Source: Symbiodinium natans (taxonomy: Eukaryota; Sar; Dinophyceae; Suessiales; Symbiodiniaceae). Taken from it: a DNA stretch of 20,252 nt. The stretch is from assembly GCA_905221605.1 (NCBI GenBank), contig CAJNDS010001092.1, positions 15,001 through 35,252 of the forward strand, written 5' to 3'. The notes beneath the pieces were generated by a model that saw only the letters and a list, made by a program, of their open reading frames with translations, did no database searches and was not told where the DNA came from. Positions 8,601 through 16,035 of the stretch are shown in pieces; positions within the stretch are counted from its first letter, which is position 1; every line of letters starts with the position of its first letter. The position numbers and the translations under genes were made by a program.

Positions 8601-8695
8601 TGCAGTTGACTGAAAAAACCCATTTCCAAAAAGACCGCCTGAGAGCCGCTTCCAACAACCTGAAAGTTACATACCCAGCTGTGGAACACTGCGCA
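8601..8695 (+). CDS. Possible exon within the gene 2 region
   Basis: One frame is open and protein-like (QLTEKTHFQKDRLRAASNNL, then KVTYPAVEHC). Just upstream is the tRNA-like segment, so it could instead be the body of a SINE. No reliable acceptor or donor was seen apart from CGCAAG just before it. Confidence 0.25.
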
Positions 8696-8900
8696 TGTGC
8701 ATATTTTGTGTGGCGCGCACGCGCAAGCTTACGGGGTGTCTGTGCGGACAAGGGAAGGAAAGTGGACTTGTCGTCCCGTAGGACTCCCTCACCCAAGCTT
8801 CTTCAGCCACTTCGAAAAGGAACGCAACAACACTGTCTACACGCATACACTGAAGCCACACTTTTTTTGCAATGGACCGCGCACAAGTACCACCCCCCAG

Positions 8901-9530
8901 GCACAGCAGGAGCTGGCCATGGGGGGGGCCACACACCCTCGAAGCACTGTCCTTGGACAGATAAATCGCCCCATACTCAAGGGGTGGGCGGGGGCTTTCG
9001 AAGCGAAGCTGCCCAACTGCTATCACTAGCAGATGCGGAGGCACTGAAAGGATCACACACAAAGTCACACTGAAGGGCAGACTCTTCTTTTCTTGGCAGC
9101 AAATTCATGAAGCACATGTTGGAGCTCCCTCGAGCTCCTTGCTCTTCCAATCCAGTGCCGATGGGCACACGTGTTCTCACAGGGCCGCCCCATCGGCGGC
9201 CACCTCCGGCGTCGGCGGCCACCTTCCGCAGCTGCTTCTCCACCCTGGGGCGGGCGGAAGGGAAATCGGAAATCCAGACGATGATGCCTGGATACAACAG
9301 AACCTGACGGAGTCAAGGCTGAGCACGCATGCTGGACAAGGAATTCGTGCTCCACAATGCTAGTGATAGTGTTACACGCGGGTAGGCGTGAGTGACCCGG
9401 AATGACAGCAGCAACACCACAATGCTGAACAAGTCTCAACATGTCTCAACGCATCAAGCATCATCAACCCAACACAATGTGTACGCGCGGGCGCAAGTGT
9501 TAGTAGCACGCACGGGGCGCGCAAGCTGGG
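8901..9530 (-). repeat. Inverted-repeat partner of 9829-10061, interrupted by an insertion
   Basis: 8901-9019 and 9390-9530, read on the minus strand and joined, match 9829-10061 on the plus strand. Shared landmarks are GCGTACACATTGTGT, GTTGATGATGCTTGA, GCTGCTGTCATTCC, the palindrome TGTCCAAGGACA and CCATGGCCAGCT. By eye the identity is about 75-80%. The intervening 9020-9369 is absent from the plus copy. Confidence 0.75.
9020..9369. mobile_element. 350-bp MITE-like insertion with 12-bp perfect terminal inverted repeats
   Basis: CTATCACTAGCA at 9020-9031 and TGCTAGTGATAG at 9358-9369 are perfect inverted repeats. They bound DNA that is missing from the homologous repeat at 9829-10061. No transposase-like frame is present, so it would be non-autonomous. 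No clean target-site duplication was found; about 20 bp of extra sequence sits at the right junction. Confidence 0.6.
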
Positions 9531-9650
9531 ACATGGAAGACTCGAAGAGCCTCCCTGGCAGTTTCAGAGAGATCCTATCCCCGAGACATGGACACGTCCG
9601 ACAAAACGAAGGCTTCTGTCCGAGTGTGTGTAAGCACGGTGTAGCGTCAG

Positions 9651-9828
9651 TTGCGTGCTTGTTGCGTTTGATGCATTGCGCTTGTTTGAAGTGATCGCGA
9701 GCGACCCCGAAATCTATAACTTAAAGTGTGAGGCCAAGGCACTTGCGCTGGCCGAACACATGGGTGCAGGTTTCCTGGATCTTCTGCAGAGCCGACTTGA
9801 TCTACACACCTTGGTTGCGAAGTGGAAA
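9651..9828 (+). CDS. Gene 2: probable helical exon
   Basis: Follows a TAGCGTCAG acceptor. The good frame starts after one base and encodes a regular, protein-like segment (FDALRLFEVIASDPEIYNLK, CEAKALALAEHMGAGFLDLL, QSRLDLHTLVAKWK). The inverted-repeat copy starts at 9829, exactly where AAA|GCTTGC could act as a GC donor in phase 0. The exon therefore abuts but does not enter the repeat. Family not recognised. Confidence 0.5.
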
Positions 9829-10061
9829 GCTTGCGTGCCCCGTGCAACCTACTAACGCTTGCGCCCGCGCGTACACATTGTGTGTTGTGCGTTGGGTTGA
9901 TGATGCTTGAGGCGTTGAGACTTGATCAGCGTTGTGTTGCTGCTGTCATTCCAACAGCTGTGCAGCTTCACTTCAAAAGCCCACCCGCGCCCCTTGCGCG
10001 TGGGGTGATTCATCTGTCCAAGGACAGTGGTCCATGGCCAGCTGCTGCTGTGCTTGCTACC
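9829..10061 (+). repeat. Inverted-repeat partner of 8901-9530 (uninterrupted copy)
   Basis: Continuous copy of the family whose minus-strand copy is split by the MITE-like insertion. It contains the 12-bp palindrome TGTCCAAGGACA. Together with its partner it encloses the exon 9651-9828. Confidence 0.75.
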
Positions 10062-10083
10062 GTTTGGTGCTTCGGGCAGGCTA

Positions 10084-10216
10084 GGGCCGGGTCGCGCTGG
10101 GGTAGGTGGGCTAATGGCCAGCGCGTGCCACTAACCGGCTGCGCGTAAACGACTGCATGCTTGGCCTGTTGAGTGCGCTTTTAGCGTCTCGGTGTTTCAT
10201 CGGAACAGATAGTAGC
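10084..10216 (+). repeat. Split dispersed repeat, copy 2 (continuous)
   Basis: Matches 4441-4547 plus 4688-4729 with few substitutions, including the shared string GCGCTGGGGTAGGTGGG and TGGCCAGCGCGTGCCACTAA. It lacks the 140 bp that separates the two halves in copy 1. Confidence 0.8.
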
Positions 10217-10289
10217 TCTGCGCAAAATCCCAACCCAGGCCGATCAAAGCCCAACTTGCCAGCCTCCGTTGCGTTGCTTGCTTTGGGAG

Positions 10290-10448
10290 AATCTTGTGAA
10301 AGAGCTTGGTCGGCAGATTTTGCGGCAGAATAGGAAGAGTGTCAGTGCTTTGCAAACGAGGTGCTGCAAAAAGGACTATGTCTTATCGCAAGACATAGTG
10401 ACAGCGCTCCAGCGCTCCAACCCACGTGCATTTTGTCACTGGCCCTAG
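10290..10448 (+). CDS. Gene 2: probable helical exon
   Basis: After CTTTGGGAG, the frame encodes a basic helix (NLVKELGRQILRQNRKSVSA) continuing LQTRCCKKDYVLSQDIVTAL, open to TAG 10446. Possible donors are CAC|GTGCAT (GT) and AAG|GACTATG (GA). A 10-bp perfect hairpin (10375-10384 / 10390-10399) lies inside the open stretch. Function unknown. Confidence 0.4.
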   Translation, partial: NLVKELGRQILRQNRKSVSALQTRCCKKDYVLSQDIVTALQRSNPRAFCHWP

Positions 10449-10822
10449 ACTGTGACACAAACCCTCTCTATCTAGTGTCACATGTCTTGTATGCATTGTT
10501 GACAGTGTTGCGGTAGCGGTGACTGAAGTGTTGGTCGCTGTCAGAGTGTGCTGATATCGTCTTTGAAGTTCCCGCCCGCGGAAGTGGACTGCCGTCCCCC
10601 TCTTGCAGCACAGTCCCAGCAAAAACGATATCGCGCGGTGAGTTTGTTTTGTAGGTTGTTGTTGCGCTAGATTGAGAGGTTCCCAAACAAAGCAAGGCAG
10701 CAGCTCAGATAGGCTGCGAATCAAGAGCGGCAGTTGCTTGCTGTGCCGCTTCGATTGGCTGCCATGCTGTGTGCAGCGAGGATGTGTGTTCTTTTTTACT
10801 TCACTGCCGCCGCTGCCTTCAG
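10449..10822. other. Probable intron of gene 2
   Basis: No exon seen. Antisense frames across it are open but carry no splice support. Confidence 0.35.
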
Positions 10823-10907
10823 TCCAAGTGAGAAGACGGCGCGCGTCTTTGACAACGTGACGGTCTCGGCTGCGCAGAAGCCACATTTGCAGAAGGAAAG
10901 GCTTCAA
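10823..10907 (+). CDS. Gene 2: probable exon
   Basis: A strong acceptor (CCGCTGCCTTCAG) ends at 10822. After one base the frame encodes PSEKTARVFDNVTVSAAQKP and HLQKERLQ before TGA 10908. No GT lies near its end, but AAG|GAAAGG at 10895/10896 gives phase 0 and AAAG|GC a GC alternative. The GA donor would join the next exon in its good frame. Confidence 0.45.
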
Positions 10908-10949
10908 TGAATAGTGTGGCGGTAGCGCTTAAAGTGTATTTTGTTTCAG

Positions 10950-11027
10950 GCTTTCGATGCTGCGTATGAGGCTTTGAGCTTTGATCAGTCCAACTACGAC
11001 AAGTACTTGCGTGTGCCTGAGAAGAGA
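10950..11027 (+). CDS. Gene 2: probable exon
   Basis: Follows a very good acceptor (TATTTTGTTTCAG). Phase 0 encodes AFDAAYEALSFDQSNYDKYL followed by RVPEK. Directly downstream comes the repeat motif GTGCGTAGCGAAGCG, so the exon should end near 11027; the donor was not identified. No further exon is visible before the repeat block, so the gene either ends near here or has a very long intron. Confidence 0.5.
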
Positions 11028-11240
11028 TGCTGGCTTGTGCGTAGCGAAGCGAGGGGCTGGCTGACTTGAACAACAGCTTGCTGTTCTCGAAGCCTCTTTG
11101 CAGCTCAAAAGGGTTAAGAAGGGAGGGCCTATTTTTTTTTGGGTTTGGGTCTTTTTTTTTGGGGTCGATTTTCTTTTTTTTTTCTCCTAAGAAAACCACC
11201 GCTCCCTCTATATTTTTTAAAGGGTTTGATGCATTTTCGT
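11028..11240. other. Repeat motif and poly-T stretch
   Basis: Begins with the GCGTAGCGAAGCG motif. It is followed by T-rich runs (11131-11200) with interspersed G-tracts and no coding signal. Confidence 0.6.
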
Positions 11241-11260
11241 GGTTTTTCGTACGAAAAACC
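11241..11260. repeat. Perfect 20-bp palindrome
   Basis: GGTTTTTCGTACGAAAAACC is fully self-complementary. It sits between the poly-T stretch and the GA tract. Confidence 0.95.
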
Positions 11261-11310
11261 GTACTTCCCTCTGTATTTTCATAGGAAAGCGTTATGTCTT
11301 GTAGGTTTTA

Positions 11311-11439
11311 GATGGAAAGAAGGAAAAAAAGAAAGAAAGGAAGGAAGGAAGAAAGAAAGGAAGAAAACAAGGAAGGAAGGAAGGAAGAAAGGAAGAAAGG
11401 AAGAAAGCAAGAAAGGAAGAAAGGAAGGAAGCAAGGAAG
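11311..11439 (+). repeat. Polypurine GGAA/GAAA microsatellite
   Basis: About 130 bases of nearly pure A+G with only a few C interruptions. Such mirror-like purine tracts can form triplex DNA. The Lys/Arg/Glu and Phe/Leu/Ser-rich frames through it are artefacts. Confidence 0.95.
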
Positions 11440-11469
11440 TGCAAAGCCCAAGAGAGCTGGGGGGGGACG

Positions 11470-11814
11470 CGGGGTGCACGTTAGGGTATGAAGTGGGATC
11501 CGTGAGTGTTGAGCGTCCCTACTCTGCGCTTGACTTGGACACAGCGTTTATAGCAGTTCATGCTAGTGTGTGGCGCGAGTGTCATTGCTCGCCGGAAAGC
11601 GGGTTACCGCGGTTCTTGCAGGGTCCCTGCAGTTGCTTTGTTCCCACCCTCCCACCCGGGGATGATTGTTCAGCGACCTCAGCTGGATGTTGAAGGCCGG
11701 GCGGCAATGCCCTCGGGAGCTTGAGATCCACACAGTGAAAAAAGGAGAGATTGCGTGAGTGCTGCCAGAGATTCCTGGCCTCTTGCGACTTGTGCGTAAC
11801 ACGGCTAGGATCCC
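11470..11814 (+). repeat. 345-bp dispersed repeat, copy 2
   Basis: Same orientation and full length as 3321-3665, offset by exactly 8149 bp. Differences are scattered single substitutions. It is directly followed by the tandem array. Confidence 0.9.
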
Positions 11815-13037
11815 CCGCCCGCTGTTTTTTTTTCAAGCCGTGCAGAGCGTGCTTCAAAGCCCAAGAAAACTTGTTGACACCCATCATGTGAGCAGGTGTT
11901 TGCAAGTGGGGCTGCCCCACCCCCAAACCCCCCCCCCCCCCCCCCGCTTCTTTTCAGCCCGTGCCAAGCGTGCTTCAAAGCCCAAGAAACTAGTTGAGAA
12001 GAACAAACATCGTGTGAGCATTGTGTTTGCAAGGCGGGGGGTGCGCCCCCCCCCCCCCCCCAATCCCGCCGCCTTTTTTTTTCTCCCCGTGCAGAGCGTG
12101 CTTCAAAACCCAAGAAACTAGTTGAGGAAAAAAAACAAAAAACATCGTGTGAGCATCATGTTTGCAAGTGGGGGGGGGGGGCTGAGCCCCCCTCGCTTCT
12201 TTTGAGCCGTGCCAAGCGTGCTTCAAAGCCCCAGAAACTAGTTGAAAATCATCGTGTGAGCGTTGTGTTTGCAAATGGCCCAACCCCCCCGCTTTTTTTT
12301 TTATAAGCCGTGCAGAGCGCGCTTCAAAGCCCAAGAAACTTGTTGACGCCCGTCATGTGAGCAGGGTGTTTGCAAATGGGTGGGGGCGCAGCCCCCCCCC
12401 CCCCCCAAACCCCCCCGCTTCTTTTCAGCCATAAGCATGCTTCAAAAGCCCAAGAAACTAGTTGAAAATCATCGTGTGAGCATTGTGTTTGCAAATGGGG
12501 GGGCTGCGCTCCTCAACCCCCCCGCTTCTTTTAAGCCGTGCCAAGCGTGCTTCAAAGCCCAAGAACTAGTTGGAGGAAAAAAAACATCGTGTGAGCGTTG
12601 TGTTTGCGAACGGGGGGGGGGCTGCCCCAACCCCCCCGCTTTCTTTTTTTTTCAAGCCGTGCAGAGCGCGCTTCAAAGCCCAAGAAACTTGTTGACACCC
12701 ATCCCCCCCCCCCCCCCCCCCCCCCGCTTCTTTTAAGCCGTGCCAAGCGTGCTTCAAAGCCCAAGAAACTAGTTGAGAAAACAAATCGTGTGAGCATTGT
12801 GTTTGCAAATGGGGGGGCTGCGCTCCCCAACCCCCCCGCTTCTTTTTGAGCCGTGCCAAGCGTGCTTCAAAGCCCAAGAAACTAGTTGAAAATCATCGTG
12901 TGAGCGTTGTGTTTGCAAATGGGGGGGTTTGCGCCCCCCCCCCCCCCCCAACCCCCCCGCTTTTTTTAAGCCGTGCAGAGCGTGCTTCAAAGCCCAAGAA
13001 ACTTGTTGACACCCCAGCCCCTCCCCGCTTCTTTTAA
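11815..13037 (+). repeat. Tandem array of 11 units, about 80-120 bp each
   Basis: Each unit contains GCCGTGCMRAGCGYGCTTCAA, AGCCCAAGAAACT, a short variable link, CRTGTGAGCRNTGTGTTTGC and a G-run/C-run of changing length, then CCCGCTTCTTTT. Unit cores (the GTGCTTCAAAG string or its variant) are near 11848, 11969, 12088, 12211, 12320, 12437, 12547, 12668, 12749, 12863 and 12980. Two types alternate: type A ends its core in CTTGTTGAC, type B in CTAGTTGA. Length variation is mainly in the homopolymer runs. There is no Cas gene or unique-spacer structure. Confidence 0.95.
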
Positions 13038-13086
13038 GGCATCCGATATTTAAATTATGTAAATTATTTAATCGGGCCTCAGAAAG

Positions 13087-13500
13087 GCGCGGCTCGATTT
13101 GGCCAAATTTTGCCTGGCAGTGTGCGGGCAAAATTTGGCCAAATCGGGCTGCTCGTCGTACGCGATGAGAAATGCGCGGCTCTATGTGGCCAAATTTTGC
13201 TGGGCAGCCTCCGGGCAAAATTTGGCCAAATCGAGCCGTGCGTTTCTCATCGCATACAAGGAGCAGCCCGATTTGGCCAAATTTTTGCCCGAGCCGCGCC
13301 TTTTTCATCGCGTGGCCAAGTCGAGCCGCGCCTGTCTCATCGCCTACGAAGAGCAGCCCGATTTGGCCAAATTTTGCCCGGAGGCTGCCCGGCAAAATTT
13401 GGCCAAATCGAGCCGCGCATTTCTCATCGCGTACAACGAGCAGCCCGATTTGGCCAAATTTTGCCCGCAGACTGCCCGGCAAAATTTGGCCAAGTCGAGG
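13087..13500. repeat. Palindromic array, cluster 1 (CGATTTGGCCAAATTTTGCC arms)
   Basis: Successive hairpins are built from CGATTTGGCCAAATTTTGCC and its reverse complement. The best has perfect 20-bp arms at 13359-13378 and 13391-13410 around a 12-nt loop. Hairpins are joined by a spacer reading GAGCCGCGC..TTTCTCATCGC in most places but inverted in the first interval (13145-13177). All frames on both strands are open, which reflects repeat symmetry rather than coding. Confidence 0.9.
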
Positions 13501-13782
13501 AACACCATCCCTCTCTCCCACCGAACATGCCCGAGTTGGTGCAGCTGGCTGTCAAAGGGGTGTGCATAGGTTCGGCTGCACCACGGTTGTTGGCAGATAC
13601 AGTCTCGTGTTCTGCCTTTCCCACCCGCCCGCCCTGGGCTGCAGAGCAGCTTAGGAAGAGGGAGGGGGAGAAGGGTAGCCTGTTGGCAGAGATCTGCTAG
13701 ATGGCTTGTCCCTACATTTTGCAAAACAATGTCGGTGCGTCTGCGCGTGTTTAGTCTTGGCTTGTTAGGATGGGTGAGAGGC
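13501..13782. other. Spacer between the two palindrome clusters
   Basis: Contains TTTCCCACCCGCCCGCCC with TGCAGAGCAGCT (13616-13651), similar to 5627-5665. No gene seen. Confidence 0.4.
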
Positions 13783-13981
13783 CAGGCAAAATTTGGCCAA
13801 ATCGAGCCACGCCTTTCTCATCGCGTGCGAAGAGCAGCCCGATTTGGCCAAATTTTGCCCGGAGGCTGCCCGGCAAATTTTGGCCAAATCGAGCCGCGCC
13901 TTTCTCATCGCCTACGACGAGCAGCCCGTTTTGGCAAAATTTTGCCTTCAGACTGCCCGGCAATATTCGGCCAAATCGAGC
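13783..13981. repeat. Palindromic array, cluster 2
   Basis: The same arms and spacers as 13087-13500, with more substitutions in the last hairpin (GTTTTGGCAAAATTTTGCC and CAATATTCGGCC). It abuts the 406-bp repeat copy at 13982, with the boundary at GCCGCGGGG. Confidence 0.9.
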
Positions 13982-14634
13982 CGCGGGGCGCACGCGCGCG
14001 TGCAGCAAAGTGGGATCATCTAGCACGGTGAGATAGGTCCCTGCGGGCAGCAGGACTGGCGTCTGTGCGCGTGTGCTAACGCGCTTTGGCGCGTTTGTTG
14101 TTAGTTAGTTGAGTTGCTTTGTCAATAGAGAGACTGCGTGTTGCGACCACGCAACGCGTTGTTGTGAATTGCAACACGTTAGCAGCTGTATGTGTGCTCA
14201 AGCCGGGTGTCCGAAGTGGCACAGTACAGCACTTGGACAGAACGTGTAGTTTTTTTTGATCACTTGCCTGACATGGCACTCCCAACTGGAAACTCGTCGG
14301 CGGCATAACGGCAGCGAGGAAACAACAAGAAGAAGACGGGGCAGAACAAGGTGCTGGCAATCCACAATCCAGCTGATCTTGCCTGCAGCAGAAAACTGGC
14401 GCAGGTGGGCCTTCGACAAGCAAACGTGTAAGCTGCGTGCAACCTGTTGCGCTGTGTGATCGCCCCTTGCACCTAACCAAGCCAACCTTTTGCAAGGGGA
14501 CCTAGTTTTTTGTGTCGATTTTCCCCGCCCTCCACGCCCAGGGAATAAAAGTTTGCGGTGCCCTTTTTCTGCTTAATGGTTAGCTGGTGCGGTCTTGCTA
14601 ACGAGACTGTAGCATGTGGCTCCGCCGTGTTTTG
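13982..14634 (+). repeat. 406-bp dispersed repeat, copy 2, carrying a 245-bp insertion
   Basis: 13982-14257 and 14503-14634 together match 6718-7123. It starts with CGGGGCGCACGCG and AAGTGGGATC (14008-14017). Differences from copy 1 are point changes, an ATC duplication at 14015-14020, loss of about 18 bp near 14587, and the insertion described separately. Confidence 0.9.
14258..14502 (-). mobile_element. 245-bp poly(A)-tailed retroposon-like insertion
   Basis: Absent from repeat copy 1. On the minus strand it ends in a run of A (eight T at 14250-14257 on the plus strand) and is flanked by TAGTTTTTT at 14248-14256 and 14503-14511, a target-site duplication of about 9 bp. Its 5' end (minus strand) folds as CCCCTTGCA / TGCAAGGGG (14491-14499 / 14463-14471). 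A weak A-box-like TGGCTTGGTTAGG lies in the loop. A minus-strand frame stops just before the poly(A), so it could be a truncated processed mRNA or a SINE. No long coding region is present. Confidence 0.7.
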
Positions 14635-14797
14635 ATGACTGAACGTAGTGAAAGAAGCACGCAGCATGAATAAGATGTCCTTTGCCTGGCGGTGAGATTA
14701 GAAGAAGGATGTGAGGAAAGGGGAATGTTGAACGTACCTTGACTGGCGGTTGAACTCAGAGAATGATTCGCGAGTACACGGTCAACCTTGGTTTTTT
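14635..14797. other. Spacer before the AT-rich island
   Basis: No gene or repeat recognised. Confidence 0.3.
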
Positions 14798-14947
14798 ACT
14801 TCGTTCGTACGTGCATACAATAATATTATTCTATTCACTTCTCTCTTCTTAGTATATTATAGGGGCGCGTAAAAAGACCTTAATGTGCGCCCTTGGAAAA
14901 AGCCCTAATTTAGATATCTTTTCATGGGGCTTTTTGCGCTCACTTGT

Positions 14948-15755
14948 TCACTCACTCACAGCACGCGTCGTATTAACTCCTTGTCTGGTTCGCTTGTTCA
15001 CTTTGCTCACGCCTTTATTAATATTACGTGAAGAGAATATAATTAGTGCGTTTATAAGGGAGTGAAACGAACGCATGAAACGCACGAATTATATGAACGA
15101 AACCATCACCAGTAAACATTAGAATTATAGTATTATAAGGGGGCAATATTAATAGTACTTTGTGGCCCCCTTATAAACCCCTTAATAATAATACTAATGG
15201 CCCGGGCAAATATTATATCTTATTAGAAGCCCGGGGAAAAAGGGCAAATTTTATTAATTAAAATCGTGCATCGTTTCACTCTTTACGTTTTAATTATAAA
15301 ATTGTATGCCCTTTTAGTAGTATTAATACGGGCGTATAAAAAGAGAGAAATAGACGCCCGTACATTCATTTCGTTCTCCTTTCACGCTCATAATATTAAC
15401 TTCGTGCGTCATTCACATGTTCACTCCTTACAAGATTAATATTAGTATTACGTGAAGAGAACTAGTGAGCGAAATACACGCACGAATTGTCGAATTGTAA
15501 GTGAATACGCGAACTAGAGAACGAAACAAGGAGAAGATTCCATGGGAAGGAGAGTTCACCCTTAGAAGCGATCCGTGAGCTGGGTTAATAGCGTCCAGCG
15601 GCAGTTTCTACCTCATGGTCCAGTTGTTGCGTTCATGCGTTCACACACTAATACTAATATTCACGCGTTAACTTGTAATATTAGTATTAATGTGCTCTCT
15701 TATTCTCTTCACGGTAATAATATTAATGACAAGGAGTGAGCGACGCGTGCATTAT
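14948..15755. repeat. Three diverged copies of a module inside the island (two direct, one inverted)
   Basis: Copy L (14948-15090) and copy M (15388-15500) read forward; copy R (15615-15755) reads in reverse. Shared parts are GCACGCGTCG..ACTCCTTGTC (L and R), ATTARTATTACGTGAAGAGAA (all three, one extra base in R) and GAACGCATGAAC (L and R). L and R therefore form an imperfect inverted repeat flanking M and the rRNA-like block. Confidence 0.6.
15545..15625 (+). rRNA. Mitochondrial-type LSU rRNA fragment (domain V, helix 92-93 region)
   Basis: From GTTCACCC at 15554 the sequence aligns, ungapped over 42 positions, with the E. coli 23S segment that runs from the A-loop (GTTCGCC) through GAGCTGGGTTTAG to ACGTC, with about 31 identities as recalled from memory. 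GTGAGCTGGGTTAATAGCGT is the most diagnostic stretch. The match continues weakly into CAGTT and CCTCAT. Composition is normal while flanks are AT-rich hairpins, as expected for a short rRNA piece in a fragmented mitochondrial genome. It is probably a non-functional nuclear copy unless the island is true mitochondrial sequence. Confidence 0.6.
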
Positions 15756-15898
15756 ATTATTACAGGTGAAGAAAGAAGAAGAGAGAAAAGCCACATAAAA
15801 TATACTAAAAAGCGTGCACTTCATTTACCTTTTTAGTACATTTTATTGGCGTGTGAACGACGAAGCGAATATACTGAGCGAGGAATTCACACACGGGC

Positions 15899-16035
15899 TA
15901 GTTTCCGAGAGCTAAGTTCCAGCACCAGCGAATCAACCATTCAATTAGACTCTGTAAGCACCAGTTAACCCTTGAATCTTGTGCTGGATCCACCATAGAA
16001 TTACCGAGCGGTGAGACCAAAAGGCAGTAGTTATA
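15899..16035. other. Second normal-composition block in the island (possible rRNA fragment)
   Basis: About 137 bp without the AT-rich hairpin style, like the LSU block. CCAGCAC at 15919-15925 can pair with GTGCTGG at 15981-15987. GAGCTAAGTTCCAGCACCAG loosely recalls the SSU 530-loop and GAGCGGTGAGA the conserved SSU AGCGGTGA. The matches are too weak to call. Confidence 0.25.

Noticed and set aside
9065-9442. 125-codon minus-strand ORF with an Arg-rich segment
   Set aside because: It lies across the MITE-like insertion and its junction, so it cannot be an ancestral gene.
11139-11693. 184-codon plus-strand ORF
   Set aside because: It joins poly-T, GA microsatellite and repeat DNA; Lys/Arg/Glu-rich by composition only.
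11815-13037. CRISPR-like array
   Set aside because: Units are adjacent variants of one sequence without unique spacers, there are no cas genes, and the context is eukaryotic.
12769-13521. 250-codon minus-strand ORF with repeated peptides
   Set aside because: It spans the tandem and palindromic arrays, where all frames are open because of repeat symmetry.
14260-14472. 70-codon minus-strand ORF in the poly(A)-tailed insert
   Set aside because: It is too short and without recognisable features; kept only as a hint that the insert could be an mRNA fragment.
15019-15451. TAATATTAC and TAGTATTAC, the nonanucleotides of circular single-stranded DNA virus origins
   Set aside because: They belong to a repeated AT-rich module, are not at the tip of a proper stem, and no Rep-like gene is present.
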